Assembly: GCA_965237985.1 (NCBI GenBank)
Contig: OZ250161.1
Location: forward strand, 930,001 to 994,000
From: G965212025 sp965237985
GTDB taxonomy: Bacteria; Pseudomonadota; Gammaproteobacteria; Poriferisulfidales; Oxydemutatoraceae
Length of the DNA: 64,000 nt
Direction: 5' to 3'
The notes beneath the pieces are model-generated. The model searched no databases. It worked only from the letters and a program-made list of their open reading frames with translations, and was not told where the DNA came from. This document shows positions 53,173-62,300 of the stretch, in pieces (positions within the stretch are counted from its first letter, which is position 1; every line of letters begins with the position of its first letter). The position numbers and the translations under genes are program-made.

Positions 53173-53912
53173 GGGTCATGACAAATTAAGCGGCTCTTTT
53201 CTGAATATTCCAAGCAAAATCTTATAAAGATTTTGCTTGCGATTGTTGAATCTAAATTCACATTCTTTAAGATGTAAATTGAATGTACTTTTGTCCATCC
53301 CTTTAAACTTTACCAACCTAGTTTTTGCATAACCCCAAAATGACTCTATGCCATTAATATGAGAATTTCCTCTGGCGAATTCATTCTCACCATGATGAAC
53401 TCTAAAGTGCTTCTTATAACCAAAATCTACTAAACCATTATACCCACGCCAGCCATCAGAATGAATAACACTATCTATACTTGTTTTACCTCTAATTATC
53501 TTGGTTAAAGTCGCTGCAGTGCAATCTGGAACAATCTCAGTATAAACTTTATCACCGCGTTTTAATAAACCAAATACTTTGGTTTTACCTTTGGCGCCAC
53601 GACCACGCACACCTTTGACTCTTTTTGCCCCAAAGTAAGATTCATCAACTTCAATCTGTCCCACTAATAGGACAGATTGGTTGGTTGAATCTCTGGCAAT
53701 CCGCTTGCGAATTGCCTTTAAATATTGATTAATGGTTTGTCTACTTAACTTTGTTAATTGTTGGATTTGGACGGCGTTCAAATCCAAAGAAAAATAGCGA
53801 ATAATTTCTCTAAATTTATGCTCAGAAATTCTTGAACGAATTACATATTTGTTTTTCATTGTAATAACAATACTTTATCATGTTTTTAAACATGCTTAAT
53901 TTGTCATGACCC
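53173..53912 (-). mobile_element. IS1595-family element (IS1016 group)
   Basis: A 740-bp element with perfect 19-bp terminal inverted repeats (GGGTCATGACAAATTAAGC and its complement). AAACAA flanks both ends and may be part of the target duplication. It carries one transposase gene and lies inside the glycosylase-like pseudogene. Confidence 0.9.
53176..53859 (-). CDS. IS1595-family transposase
   Basis: A 227-residue transposase of the IS1016 group, intact. An N-terminal helix-turn-helix (LNAVQIQQLTKLSRQTINQYL, about 28-48) is followed by the DDE-type catalytic core: VDESYFGAKRVKGVRGRGAKGK with the first Asp, IHSDGWRGYNGL with the second, and HINGIESFWGYAKTRL with the final acidic/Asn site. 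It lacks the N-terminal zinc ribbon of ISXO2-like members. The stop lies at the edge of the left inverted repeat. The element looks recent and possibly active, in contrast to the decayed gene around it. Confidence 0.93.
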   Translation of the reverse strand: MKNKYVIRSRISEHKFREIIRYFSLDLNAVQIQQLTKLSRQTINQYLKAIRKRIARDSTNQSVLLVGQIEVDESYFGAKRVKGVRGRGAKGKTKVFGLLKRGDKVYTEIVPDCTAATLTKIIRGKTSIDSVIHSDGWRGYNGLVDFGYKKHFRVHHGENEFARGNSHINGIESFWGYAKTRLVKFKGMDKSTFNLHLKECEFRFNNRKQNLYKILLGIFRKEPLNLS

Positions 53913-54034
53913 AAACAATATTGCTTTAGGGTGGGTAAAGTACTCAGGCCTGATTCATGAATTTATACAAGAAAATTCCTAACACTGCCGTACTCTATTC
54001 TTCAGTTATTTGGAAGGGCATCAAGATCCCTAAT

Positions 54035-54568
54035 TTATAGAAGTACTGTCTTGTCTGGTATATTTGTCTGATGTGTTAGGTACCTGTAAGGAATGCTTTG
54101 CCATTTTCTTTTATCTGAAGTCAGCACTAATGAGAATTCTGGCGCGGTTGAAATAAAGCGTCTGATATTATCCCTTGGAACCCCATCAGCACATCCAAGG
54201 TTTTTAATGTCACTCTTTTCCTTCTTGTTCTGCCCTGCATTTGATGAGGCCACATCGCAAACCTCACATAGAACTATAACGTTCACATCTGCATCTATTA
54301 GGACGATGCCATTGCCTTGTGAATCATCACTTGTCGAAACGTGGCATTCTCTGACAGTACACTGAAGGAATTCTTTTTTGAACCATACCAATGTTGATAT
54401 TGTTCTTTCAGCAGTGGCAAGGATATTGATAATCTCCACCAGTTTTTCAGATTTTTTTCCGCCAAGCAAGTTTGGACTATAGTACTGCTCGACCAGAATA
54501 TGACAAGTTTCGGGCAGTCCTATGAGACCCGGCCAGGAATTCTTTGCTCCCCGTTCGCAACCGGCCAT
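54035..54568 (-). CDS. hypothetical protein, possibly nuclease-like
   Basis: I do not recognise this 177-residue protein. It is soluble. A central beta-strand pair, GIVLIDADVNVIVLCEVCD, has the acidic spacing seen in some restriction-type nuclease folds, followed by SDIKNLGCADGVPRDNIRRFI. That is suggestive only. The ATG at 54568 has no clear ribosome site. It lies inside the segment bounded by the 185-bp repeats, among pseudogenes, so it may be cargo of a former integrated element or itself a truncated remnant. Confidence 0.4.
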   Translation of the reverse strand: MAGCERGAKNSWPGLIGLPETCHILVEQYYSPNLLGGKKSEKLVEIINILATAERTISTLVWFKKEFLQCTVRECHVSTSDDSQGNGIVLIDADVNVIVLCEVCDVASSNAGQNKKEKSDIKNLGCADGVPRDNIRRFISTAPEFSLVLTSDKRKWQSIPYRYLTHQTNIPDKTVLL

Positions 54569-55100
54569 CCGCCTGGACGTCTATACGAGGAAATATAAAC
54601 TCCCTTTTCTAACCCAAATCAAACCAAAAAATCCTAAACCCCCAAGATGACTGCCGCATTGAAATGGATCGATCGATGACTAACCGCCTATCAGTATTTA
54701 GCTGGCACTGGAAGGTGGATATGGAGACTGGGGGTCCATTCCTGGCCGAAAGTTGCTACTCACTTTCATGCGATGTGGGGCGACTTTGGGCACTTTTCAG
54801 CCTATCACTATCCAAGCACGCAGTCGGCAGCTCTCTAATCCCAAGCAGCCATTCAGACGAGAGCAAATCTTAAAACGTTGCCAAGACTGAATGCCAACTA
54901 ATACAAATTAAGGAATTTTCCGAAACTTACACGATTATCGGTACGATGTTAGAGTCCTTACAAACCGAGGGCTCTGGAATAGGGTGATTTACGTCAGGAA
55001 AAGTCAGCCTTTGGATTGCACCTTAAACTGGAAAATAATTTAGTAAGACCGGAGATTTTTATCACAAGAAAATGGCTGAAAGCCGCATAGCTAGTGGGGA
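54569..55100. other. intergenic, no gene seen
   Basis: Non-coding by inspection. One plus-strand frame (54664-54873) lacks a ribosome site and family features. Confidence 0.5.
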
Positions 55101-55177
55101 TGGTGGGCCCGGGAGGACTTGAACCTCCGACCAATGGATTATGAGTCCACTGCTCTGACCAACTGAGCTACAGGCCC
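55101..55177 (-). tRNA. tRNA with anticodon CAT (Ile2 or Met)
   Basis: A 77-base cloverleaf with encoded CCA. Acceptor GGGCCTG pairs with CGGGCCC, the anticodon loop is CTCATAA, and the T arm is GGAGG TTCAAGT CCTCC. The ..CATTGGTCG..TTCAAGTCC pattern resembles tRNA-Ile2, whose CAT anticodon is modified by TilS, more than elongator tRNA-Met. Confidence 0.93.
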
Positions 55178-55218
55178 CCTAAGACTAGCTTTTCCAACTG
55201 TACTGCATGTACCTGTAA

Positions 55219-55403
55219 ATTATGAGATTACATCGCCGGGACGGGAACCCCACGGATTACCAGGCTATCCTCGACTTTTCATTCTTACCCTTACCAATAT
55301 CGTTACCAGTCGGAGCCTGGTTCGTACCGGAATCCTGATTTCCGGTAGTAACGGAAAATTAACCCGATTCAATCAGCTTCATAGGACCAAACTCTTACCA
55401 GTC
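55219..55403. repeat. 185-bp direct repeat, right copy
   Basis: The partner of 51560-51744, offset 3659 bases. It begins 42 bases upstream (in tRNA orientation) of the intact tRNA(CAT) and again contains the anticodon-loop-like word ATTATGAGATTAC. Confidence 0.85.
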
Positions 55404-55561
55404 TCGATTGATTCTTATTAACTATTGCGACTAATCGACCGATTGCCATATTTGAAATGATCGATTTCTCAGCAACCGATAGTTGACAGTACTATTTTTG
55501 CTTTATCGAGCTAAGTTTGGCAGTAACGAAATTCCGGAACGGTCCCTTGATGTTAGGAATA

Positions 55562-56341
55562 TTAGCCAGGAGCCAGGTTACCGTCTTGTTTGTAAATCAT
55601 GAACTCCTGAATTATCGAACTGAAAACAGTAGGCTTTTCCAGGTGTGCGCAGTGTGCACACTGTGGTAGTACACACAATTGCGCGTGTTTAATATTTCTC
55701 GCCAGCTCGATGATGCCGCTAAGATGGTAAGAACGATCTTTGTCGCCGGCAATCACAAGCGTCGGCATGTCTAGTTCAGACAGCCTGTGGGTTACATTCC
55801 AGTGTGAAAAAGCCTTCAGGCTGGCTGATACCGCATCGCTGGTCGCAGCTTCCGCGGATTCCATACAAAGCGGGTACATCGGGTCTTGCTGACGTCGATA
55901 AAACCAGCTGGCCACGACTTTTTCTGCCACTTTTTTTACGCCCTGTGTTTTGACTTTCTCCAGTGTTTCATCGAAGGTTTCAAACCTTTCGGGGAGCTCC
56001 CCCGAACTAGCCGTGGAATAGAGAATGAGTTTTTCAACTCTGTCAGGATTATCCAGTGCTGTCTGCAGTGAAATCATTCCACCCATCGAATGACCCAGGA
56101 TCGAAAATTTGTCTATTCCGAGTGAATCCAACAGTTTTACCTGGGCACGAGAATATGCCTCTATCGATTCGGCCACACCCTCGTTCGCGCTATGGGAAAA
56201 CCCGGGTAAGTCAGGCGCGACGACGTCATTGGTATGGCCAAGGGTTGTCATCAGCGGCGCAAAATAACCTGAACCACCTAAAAAACCGTGCTGCAAAATC
56301 AGTACGGGGCCATTACCAAATCTTCTATAATTCAATCCCAT
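55562..56341 (-). CDS. alpha/beta hydrolase
   Basis: A 259-residue alpha/beta-fold hydrolase. The oxyanion block HGFLGG is at 18-23, and the nucleophile elbow GHSMGG has Ser85. The acid is probably in VIAGDKDRSY, and the base His lies in QCAHCAHLEKP near the C-terminus. The substrate cannot be deduced; the family includes esterases and C-C bond hydrolases of aromatic degradation. No operon partner: it lies between the tRNA(CAT) region and the sulfonate transporter genes. ATG start at 56341 with weak upstream signals. Confidence 0.88.
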   Translation of the reverse strand: MGLNYRRFGNGPVLILQHGFLGGSGYFAPLMTTLGHTNDVVAPDLPGFSHSANEGVAESIEAYSRAQVKLLDSLGIDKFSILGHSMGGMISLQTALDNPDRVEKLILYSTASSGELPERFETFDETLEKVKTQGVKKVAEKVVASWFYRRQQDPMYPLCMESAEAATSDAVSASLKAFSHWNVTHRLSELDMPTLVIAGDKDRSYHLSGIIELARNIKHAQLCVLPQCAHCAHLEKPTVFSSIIQEFMIYKQDGNLAPG

Positions 56342-56825
56342 AACGTAATCTCCTGCCTGTTCTAGCTTGATGCCTGCGGAACGACAAAACTCCGATCCCC
56401 TTGTCGATTGGACTGGTTGTAATATGTACCCCGATTATCCGAAAATAACCGGTAAATCGGGCCAAAGGAATGGGAAAAACCCAACACGTTTAACGAATTA
56501 ATACCTCTCGAACTTGACTCGAACCCGATCCAGTCCCGAACCGACACCGACCGATCCCGAGACGTCGGAAACGAAATGGATTCTCTAAAACAGATGGCCT
56601 GGTCGGAATCTCACCGGCATGATGCCTTTACCCTGGAAAGACTTCTCAGTCGGGGGAAATAACGCTTTCGCTTCATTTTGGGATCTTCCTGGGTCAGAAT
56701 TATAGGAAAATCCCACATCAGACATGGCTCAAATCAAGGGATACAGTCAGTTCGAACGAGACCATGTCAATGAGGAGTAATATGAAGTGAGTTTTAGACG
56801 CCTCGGCATGTGAGCTGCTTCACTT
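56342..56825. other. intergenic, no gene seen
   Basis: About 480 bases with frequent stops in all frames. I see neither a gene nor a structured RNA. Confidence 0.5.
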
Positions 56826-58718
56826 TTAACCTTTGCCACGCCATGGAATAGTTTTTTTAATTATTTTTCTCATCCCAATATCAAATAAAAGACCTAGCAT
56901 TCCCATTACAAATATCGTGATCCATATAACTTCATATTGCGAATATTTTCTTGCAACGTTTTCAACAAATCCAATACCCGTTGTTCCAGCTAAAAATTCT
57001 GCAGCTACCAGGGTTCCCCAACAAACACCAATTGCAACCCTGACTCCTGTTAATATTTCAGGTAATGAATTTGGCAATATTACTTCTCTCAGTATCTGCC
57101 ATTTCGAGGCTCCCAATGAATGAGCTGCGTGTATTTTCGATAACTGTGTTCCTGATGCCCCTGCTCTTGCTGATATAACCATGATTGCAAAAGAGACCAT
57201 AAATAACAGGAAAATTTTCCCAGAGTTATCTATTCCAAATATTGTAATAATTAGAGGAGCCCATGCGAGTGGCGGTACAGGCCGGTATAGTTCTACAATT
57301 GGATCAAAATAACCGGCTGCAAATCTTGATAACCCCATAAACAATCCTAAAGGGACACCACATATAATACCGAGGCCTAAGCCTAATATTACTCTCAAAA
57401 AAGAATCCCAGATATGTCCTGAGGGAATGGGGATTTCAAAAGCCTTGAAATCTCCGGTTGCGATATCTAAAACTTTACTCTTCAGATTGGGTTTAACTTT
57501 TCCATCTGAATCATGGACTGGATATTTTCCAGGAATTATGTCTGCTATCCAGTCAGGCGTTATAAATCCGACTATCTGGTTTACTCCCATCATTTCATAC
57601 CAGATGAGAGGGACATTTTTATATCCTTCACTTGGTTTTAAAAGTTTTACAAAAATATTAAATGTGTCAGACGGTTTGGGTAACCATCTACCTGGTCCTT
57701 GTTCACTGCAAACATCGCCACTTGCAACTATAGTTCCGCCGGGGAATAACAAAGCATCAAGTACGCTTATACTGCCCTGTTCCTCTCTTTGAACTTCGTC
57801 AAATTCTACTATTGATTGATGAACGGAATCTAATACCTCTGGTGGGAAGATATTTGCTCTCGCTACCCTGCCTGCAATTTTGCTAACCTGTCTGATATAG
57901 TCTTTTTCTAATACCTGGTCGTCATTTAAATTATTTTTGAAACTTTTTATTCCGCTCTTTATTTTTTCAAATTGCGCAAGAAATATTGGATTCCTGTTTT
58001 TAATTTCAAAAAAATCTTCGGCAATTAATTTAATTTCCTTAGCTGCGGCATCAAATTTTAAACCAGTTTTTGTTTCTGGAAGAGGAGGGATTTCCATCCC
58101 GGTTTCTCCCCATGAAGTTTGCTTTTTTAACAGTTCAAGTCGTTCATTTTCTTCTTTGGCGCTTTTTATCGGTGGATAGCTTGCTTTTACAAAGTCTTCC
58201 TTTAAGCGGGTTATTCTGTCCGCAATATTTTTTACTTTGTTTTTAACTTCCGGATCTAAATATTTTTCATTAGTTAAAGTGGCAATCATTAACTCGACTT
58301 CACTGAGCAAGCTAATTAATTTATCTTTATCTGAGTTTTGTATTTTTGATTTTTGAATTATTTTTTTGTAATCATTGATGATTGCTATTTCACGATCGAT
58401 GACAGAGGTACTTTTTAATTGTCTTTCGTCTATTGGAAAAACATATTTTATGCCAACCAAAGATTCTCTTACTTTTGCAACTTGACACAATTCATTTGCA
58501 GAGTCTGGGTAAAAAGACTTTGCAATGTCCCATGAAAAAAACAGCCACAATAATAAAATGGTGCTGGAGCCAGCGATTATCCAGTGAATACCGCCTTTGG
58601 CTCTATCCGGGTCTCCAAATACAGCATCTATTTTTTCAGTTTTTACTAATCTGGACTCGTAATAAATCGAACCTATGAGAGCCAGGACAAGTAAAATAGC
58701 GATAGATCCGGTAACCAT
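56826..58718 (-). CDS. ABC transporter permease, sulfonate/taurine type, with large insertion
   Basis: The inner-membrane subunit of a TauC/SsuC-like importer. The C-terminal about 210 residues are a normal BPD permease, with the ATPase-contact motif EVILPNSLPEILTGVRVAIG near residue 555. The 630-residue total is more than twice the usual 250-280. The N-terminus adds one helix (about 4-24), a second (about 47-67) and then about 270 polar helical residues, probably periplasmic, before the first core helices. The ATG lies one base after the stop of the ATPase gene. Base composition is AT-rich compared with neighbours, suggesting transfer. Confidence 0.88.
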   Translation of the reverse strand: MVTGSIAILLVLALIGSIYYESRLVKTEKIDAVFGDPDRAKGGIHWIIAGSSTILLLWLFFSWDIAKSFYPDSANELCQVAKVRESLVGIKYVFPIDERQLKSTSVIDREIAIINDYKKIIQKSKIQNSDKDKLISLLSEVELMIATLTNEKYLDPEVKNKVKNIADRITRLKEDFVKASYPPIKSAKEENERLELLKKQTSWGETGMEIPPLPETKTGLKFDAAAKEIKLIAEDFFEIKNRNPIFLAQFEKIKSGIKSFKNNLNDDQVLEKDYIRQVSKIAGRVARANIFPPEVLDSVHQSIVEFDEVQREEQGSISVLDALLFPGGTIVASGDVCSEQGPGRWLPKPSDTFNIFVKLLKPSEGYKNVPLIWYEMMGVNQIVGFITPDWIADIIPGKYPVHDSDGKVKPNLKSKVLDIATGDFKAFEIPIPSGHIWDSFLRVILGLGLGIICGVPLGLFMGLSRFAAGYFDPIVELYRPVPPLAWAPLIITIFGIDNSGKIFLLFMVSFAIMVISARAGASGTQLSKIHAAHSLGASKWQILREVILPNSLPEILTGVRVAIGVCWGTLVAAEFLAGTTGIGFVENVARKYSQYEVIWITIFVMGMLGLLFDIGMRKIIKKTIPWRGKG

Positions 58719-58719
58719 T

Positions 58720-59517
58720 TTAGTTTTCCTTACCCATTATTTCTTCTTCCATATCCCAGATCATCGTCAGAATTTCTTCTCTCTTGGATACAAATTCCGG
58801 ATCATTTTTAATTATCCTTAAATCACCTGATAAACCCATCGATGCAAAAGGGAGCTGGTACTCTTTATGTATACGTCCAGGTCTTGGCGCCATGACGAAT
58901 AACCGTTCACCTAACAATAAGGCTTCCTCAACCGAGTGAGTAATTAGAATGATTGTTTTTCCGGTTTCTTTCCATATTTTTAAAACTAAAGACTGCATTT
59001 TTTCTCTAGTTAGTGCATCGAGTGCGCCTAACGGTTCATCCATTAAAATCAACTCAGGATTATTGATCAGGCATCTTGCGAGGGCCACTCTTTGTTGCAT
59101 GCCACCAGACAGTTGATAAGTAGGTGTATCACCAAACCCACTTAGTCCGACAATATCCAGCCATTCTTCAACTTTTTCTGCAGTTTCAGCTGGATCTTCT
59201 TTCTTCATGCGCAAACCAAAGTTTACGTTTTTAGCGACTGTTAACCATTCAAACAGGGCGCCTTGTTGAAACACCATTCCTCTTTCAACACCGGGGCCAT
59301 TAATTTCTTTTCCCCTTAAGCTGATTTTTCCTGAAGTGGGTCTTAAAAAACCAGCAGTAATATTTAATAGCGTGGTTTTTCCGCATCCTGAAGGGCCTAA
59401 AACCGATAACAACTCGCCTTGCTTGAGTGTGAAATTTATATCTTTGAGCGCATGCACAGTTTCCTCTTTAACAGATGGGAAAATCATATTGAGATCTTGA
59501 GAAACTAAATCGCTCAT
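58720..59517 (-). CDS. ABC transporter ATP-binding protein, sulfonate/taurine type
   Basis: The cytoplasmic ATPase of the importer, TauB/SsuB-like, 265 residues from the ATG at 59517. All ABC motifs are present: Walker A GPSGCGKTT, signature LSGGMQQRV, Walker B LILMDEPLGALD and switch His in LITHSVEEA. The upstream in-frame start at 59553 would lie inside a hairpin and was rejected. It sits between the binding protein and the permease on one strand, after a stable hairpin that may lower its expression relative to the binding protein. Confidence 0.93.
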   Translation of the reverse strand: MSDLVSQDLNMIFPSVKEETVHALKDINFTLKQGELLSVLGPSGCGKTTLLNITAGFLRPTSGKISLRGKEINGPGVERGMVFQQGALFEWLTVAKNVNFGLRMKKEDPAETAEKVEEWLDIVGLSGFGDTPTYQLSGGMQQRVALARCLINNPELILMDEPLGALDALTREKMQSLVLKIWKETGKTIILITHSVEEALLLGERLFVMAPRPGRIHKEYQLPFASMGLSGDLRIIKNDPEFVSKREEILTMIWDMEEEIMGKEN

Positions 59518-59541
59518 AATTTGATTATTTACCACATAAAG

Positions 59542-59572
59542 AACAGGCACCAATAATAAATTGGTGCCTGTT
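59542..59572 (-). terminator. intercistronic hairpin between binding protein and ATPase genes
   Basis: A perfect 13-bp stem (AACAGGCACCAAT with its complement) around a 5-base loop AATAA, followed on the transcript by only a short T-rich run (CTTTAT). It probably acts as a partial terminator or mRNA-stabilising structure rather than a full stop. Confidence 0.75.
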
Positions 59573-59595
59573 TGTTTCTTTAATACTATTTTTTC

Positions 59596-60576
59596 TTACA
59601 AACTTTCCAGGAAAGAAGTATCGACTACTTTAGAGTAGTCTTTAAGTGCTGGGTTTTCAGTGGAAGCAAACATTTTGCCCATGTAATCCAGAAGGTTAAT
59701 GATTTTTCCACCTTTATTGAAATACTGGGATTTTTGCTCACTGACTGTTGGGAAACCAAATCCTGACATCTGGTTCTTTGTTTTATCCAGTGTCATGCCA
59801 GCGTCTTTGGCTATGGATGCCATATCAGATTTGCCGCCGGCAAATTTAGCATTGTACTCCTGGTTGACTTCTATGAAAGTTCTAACCATTTCCGGATTTT
59901 CTTTTGAGAACTTATCAGTAACAGAAGTAATATCAATACCAGTGATACCGGAGTCATAGGCTTCTTTTACAGTCATAATTAGCTGACCACCTTCCAAAGC
60001 TTTATCAATAGAGTTTTTACCAAACAAACAAGCCATAGAAACGTTACCGTCAATTAAAGCAACGGCTCCATCGGCTGGTTCCATATCAACAACCTGGATT
60101 TTTGATGCATCAACTCCTAAGACTTTCATCATTTCCTGGTAAACGTAGTCAGCCATTGTTCCCAGTGGAACGGCAGCTTTCATACCTTCCAGGTCATCCG
60201 CATTTGCCTTTGAAATGCTTTTGTCAACAACGCAGGTGGTACCACCCATACCATAAGTAACAGCAATTTCTACCATTTTGATTGGAGCTTTGGCGTTAAC
60301 AGCATTTACAAAGGGTGCCATACCCTGTGAGTATGAGATGTCGATATCACCTGAAAGCATCGCTTCAGTCATTTCAACGCCTGTGGCAAAGTTAGTCCAC
60401 CTAACAGGTACCCCAAAAGCCTTATCAAAAACATTTTTAATTTTTGCTTCCTGGTTTGGCGTTGCCCATTCTAAAAAGAACGCAATTCTAACTTCATCGG
60501 CTGCGGCATTTGCAGCTGACATACCTAAGTTAACGGCAACAATACTTCCTAGAATAAAACCAATAATTTTTTTCAT
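59596..60576 (-). CDS. periplasmic binding protein, taurine/sulfonate type
   Basis: A 326-residue TauA-like solute receptor. A signal peptide of about 25 residues (MKKIIGFILGSIVAVNLGMS) precedes the mature domain, with VRIAFFLEWATPN, a SGDIDISYSQGMAPF block and the two-lobed fold of the family. It captures an aliphatic sulfonate or related small anion and passes it to the permease. The exact ligand is not readable. Strong ribosome site AGAGGAG before the ATG. First gene of the three-gene operon, transcribed leftward; AT-rich. Confidence 0.9.
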   Translation of the reverse strand: MKKIIGFILGSIVAVNLGMSAANAAADEVRIAFFLEWATPNQEAKIKNVFDKAFGVPVRWTNFATGVEMTEAMLSGDIDISYSQGMAPFVNAVNAKAPIKMVEIAVTYGMGGTTCVVDKSISKANADDLEGMKAAVPLGTMADYVYQEMMKVLGVDASKIQVVDMEPADGAVALIDGNVSMACLFGKNSIDKALEGGQLIMTVKEAYDSGITGIDITSVTDKFSKENPEMVRTFIEVNQEYNAKFAGGKSDMASIAKDAGMTLDKTKNQMSGFGFPTVSEQKSQYFNKGGKIINLLDYMGKMFASTENPALKDYSKVVDTSFLESL

Positions 60577-60944
60577 TTTTGCTCCTCTGATTTAGATTTT
60601 TTAGTCTCTATTAAACTAGAACCGAGTTTGCCTTTTTAATAAGGTTTTCGACCCCGAACGCCGTTATATCACAGGCTGTCTTCGATTGTATCGATTTTTC
60701 AAGAAATTGTATCGGGTGGTAAAACAAGTGACTGTCGACCGTTTTACCAACAAGTGATCAGGCCTGGAGTTGAATCGTAACTCACGCAGAAATCACGGGA
60801 TAGTAGGGATAAACGTTTGTCTGGTGGTAAGTAACCGTATTTGCAGGTGGCTGGGGATTATGGAAGCATCTGTATTTTCGCAACAGTACCAGGCCGAACA
60901 AGCCTCCATTTCACCTCGCGCGCTCAGCCGCGGAGTCCAGCCCT

Positions 60945-62090
60945 TTAGCGCAGGCTACGGGCGAAATTGCGCAGGTCCTCGATCAGCAGCGCCGGCTGCT
61001 CCAGTGCGGCGAAGTGTCCGCCACGCGGCATTTCGCTCCAGTGAGTGATGTTGTTACGCGTTCGACATAAGATCGCGGGGGCAAGGACAGCATTTCCGCC
61101 GGGAACAGCACCACCGCGGTCGGCACCTCGACGCGTTTGCCGTCGGGCGACAGGATACGCCCGCCTTCCTCGCGCCGGCCGTAGTAAATCCACGACGCCG
61201 TATTGAAGGTGCCGGTAACCAGGTACACCATAATATTGGTTAGTAACGAATCCTTGCTGTGTACACTCTCGATGTCATCGCCATCAAGATCAGACCAGTC
61301 GTGGAACTTCTCCAGCAACCACGCGGCGACACCGACCGGGCTGTCCATCATCGCGTAACTCAGCGTCTGCGGGCGGGTCGCCTGCTGCGTGCGGTAACCG
61401 TCCAGCATCACCTGGTCGCGCTCGAATTGCTCGGCCCAGGCCTGCTCCGCCGCTCCCTGCGGGCCCTGTGGATGACGCATGGTCATAATGTTGATGTGGA
61501 TCGCTCGACAGGTCGGCGCGTGGTCAAAGCCGAGCCAGGAGGAAATAGTGCCGCCCCAGTCGCCCCTGTGCGAGATAACTGTCGAAACCGAGAACACCGC
61601 TCATCAGCTTATGCAACAGGTCAGCCATCTTGCGCGGACCGTAGGGGCGTGGCGGTCGCCCTGAAAAGCCGAAGCCCGGCAGGGACGGCGCGATTACCTC
61701 GAAAGCATCGTCGACACTGCCGCCGAAGCGTTCGGGAGGCGCGAGTGGCTCGATAATGTCGACGAATTCGACCACCGATCCCGGCCAGCCATGCGAAATG
61801 ATCAATGGTAACGGCGCCGGCCCGCTGCCCGGCTCGTGAATGAAGTGCAGATCGATACCGTCGACCCCGGCCCGGTAATGGGCAAAGCGATTGAGTTCGG
61901 CCTCGTGTTTGCGCCAGTCGTATTCATCGACCCAGTATGCGCAGAATTCCCGCAGGTAATCGAGGTTGGTACCGTAGTCCCAACCGCCGTCGTCCGGCAT
62001 TTCGTGCCAGGGAAACTGTGCCACGCGGTTACGAATGTGTTGGAGCGTTGAATCGGCGATGCCGATACGAAACGGGTGGATATCATTCAT
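60945..62090 (-). pseudogene. epoxide hydrolase with two frameshifts
   Basis: A decayed member of the epoxide hydrolase family of alpha/beta hydrolases. Start MNDIHPFRIGIADSTL; the oxyanion motif SHGWPG and SLPGFGFSGRPP are in frame one. A base is lost at the nucleophile elbow (AQG|DWGG), so DWGGTISSWLGFDHAP is read in frame two, and a second loss near SYVER leads into frame three with HWSEMPRGGHFAALEQP. Total length matches the family (about 380). It is noticeably more GC-rich than the adjacent transporter operon, so the two have different origins. Not functional as read. Confidence 0.88.
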
Positions 62091-62300
62091 GCGGGGTCCT
62101 GGATAGTGTTTCAAGTCGTATGCACAAAACGGCCAGTAAGGGAGTACTGTCAACTTAACAAGCCAAATTATACAATCACTTAAGGCAAAACATTATCGAT
62201 TCTTCAGAGAACGTGCGTTTGATTCGTGGTCTCAGATTACTTGCGCCCAAAATTTGGAAGCCGCTTAGTTTACTGGGGTTAGGGTCATTTTATTTCCTGA

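Larger units (their letters stand above)
52602..53982 (+). pseudogene. uracil-DNA-glycosylase-like gene, frameshifted and IS-interrupted
   Basis: The pieces form one gene. They are MIEDLQNYYRQNGILSTSF (from 52602), then ARLLPRLLFLSLDSGSG in another frame, then FAHANAAKCCMNNAQRKKAN and LRGELSILSPKILFTQGNEA, and FWLHTYHPNNWGAFNKQRSF. The IS at 53173 comes next, and the frame resumes after it with ALGWVKYSGLIHEFIQENS and a stop. The order FA..NA.KC, then L.P.I...G..A, then H..HP is that of the uracil-DNA glycosylase superfamily, which removes deaminated bases. At least two frameshifts precede the insertion, so the gene was probably dead or dying before the IS arrived. Exact family is uncertain. 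Confidence 0.6.
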
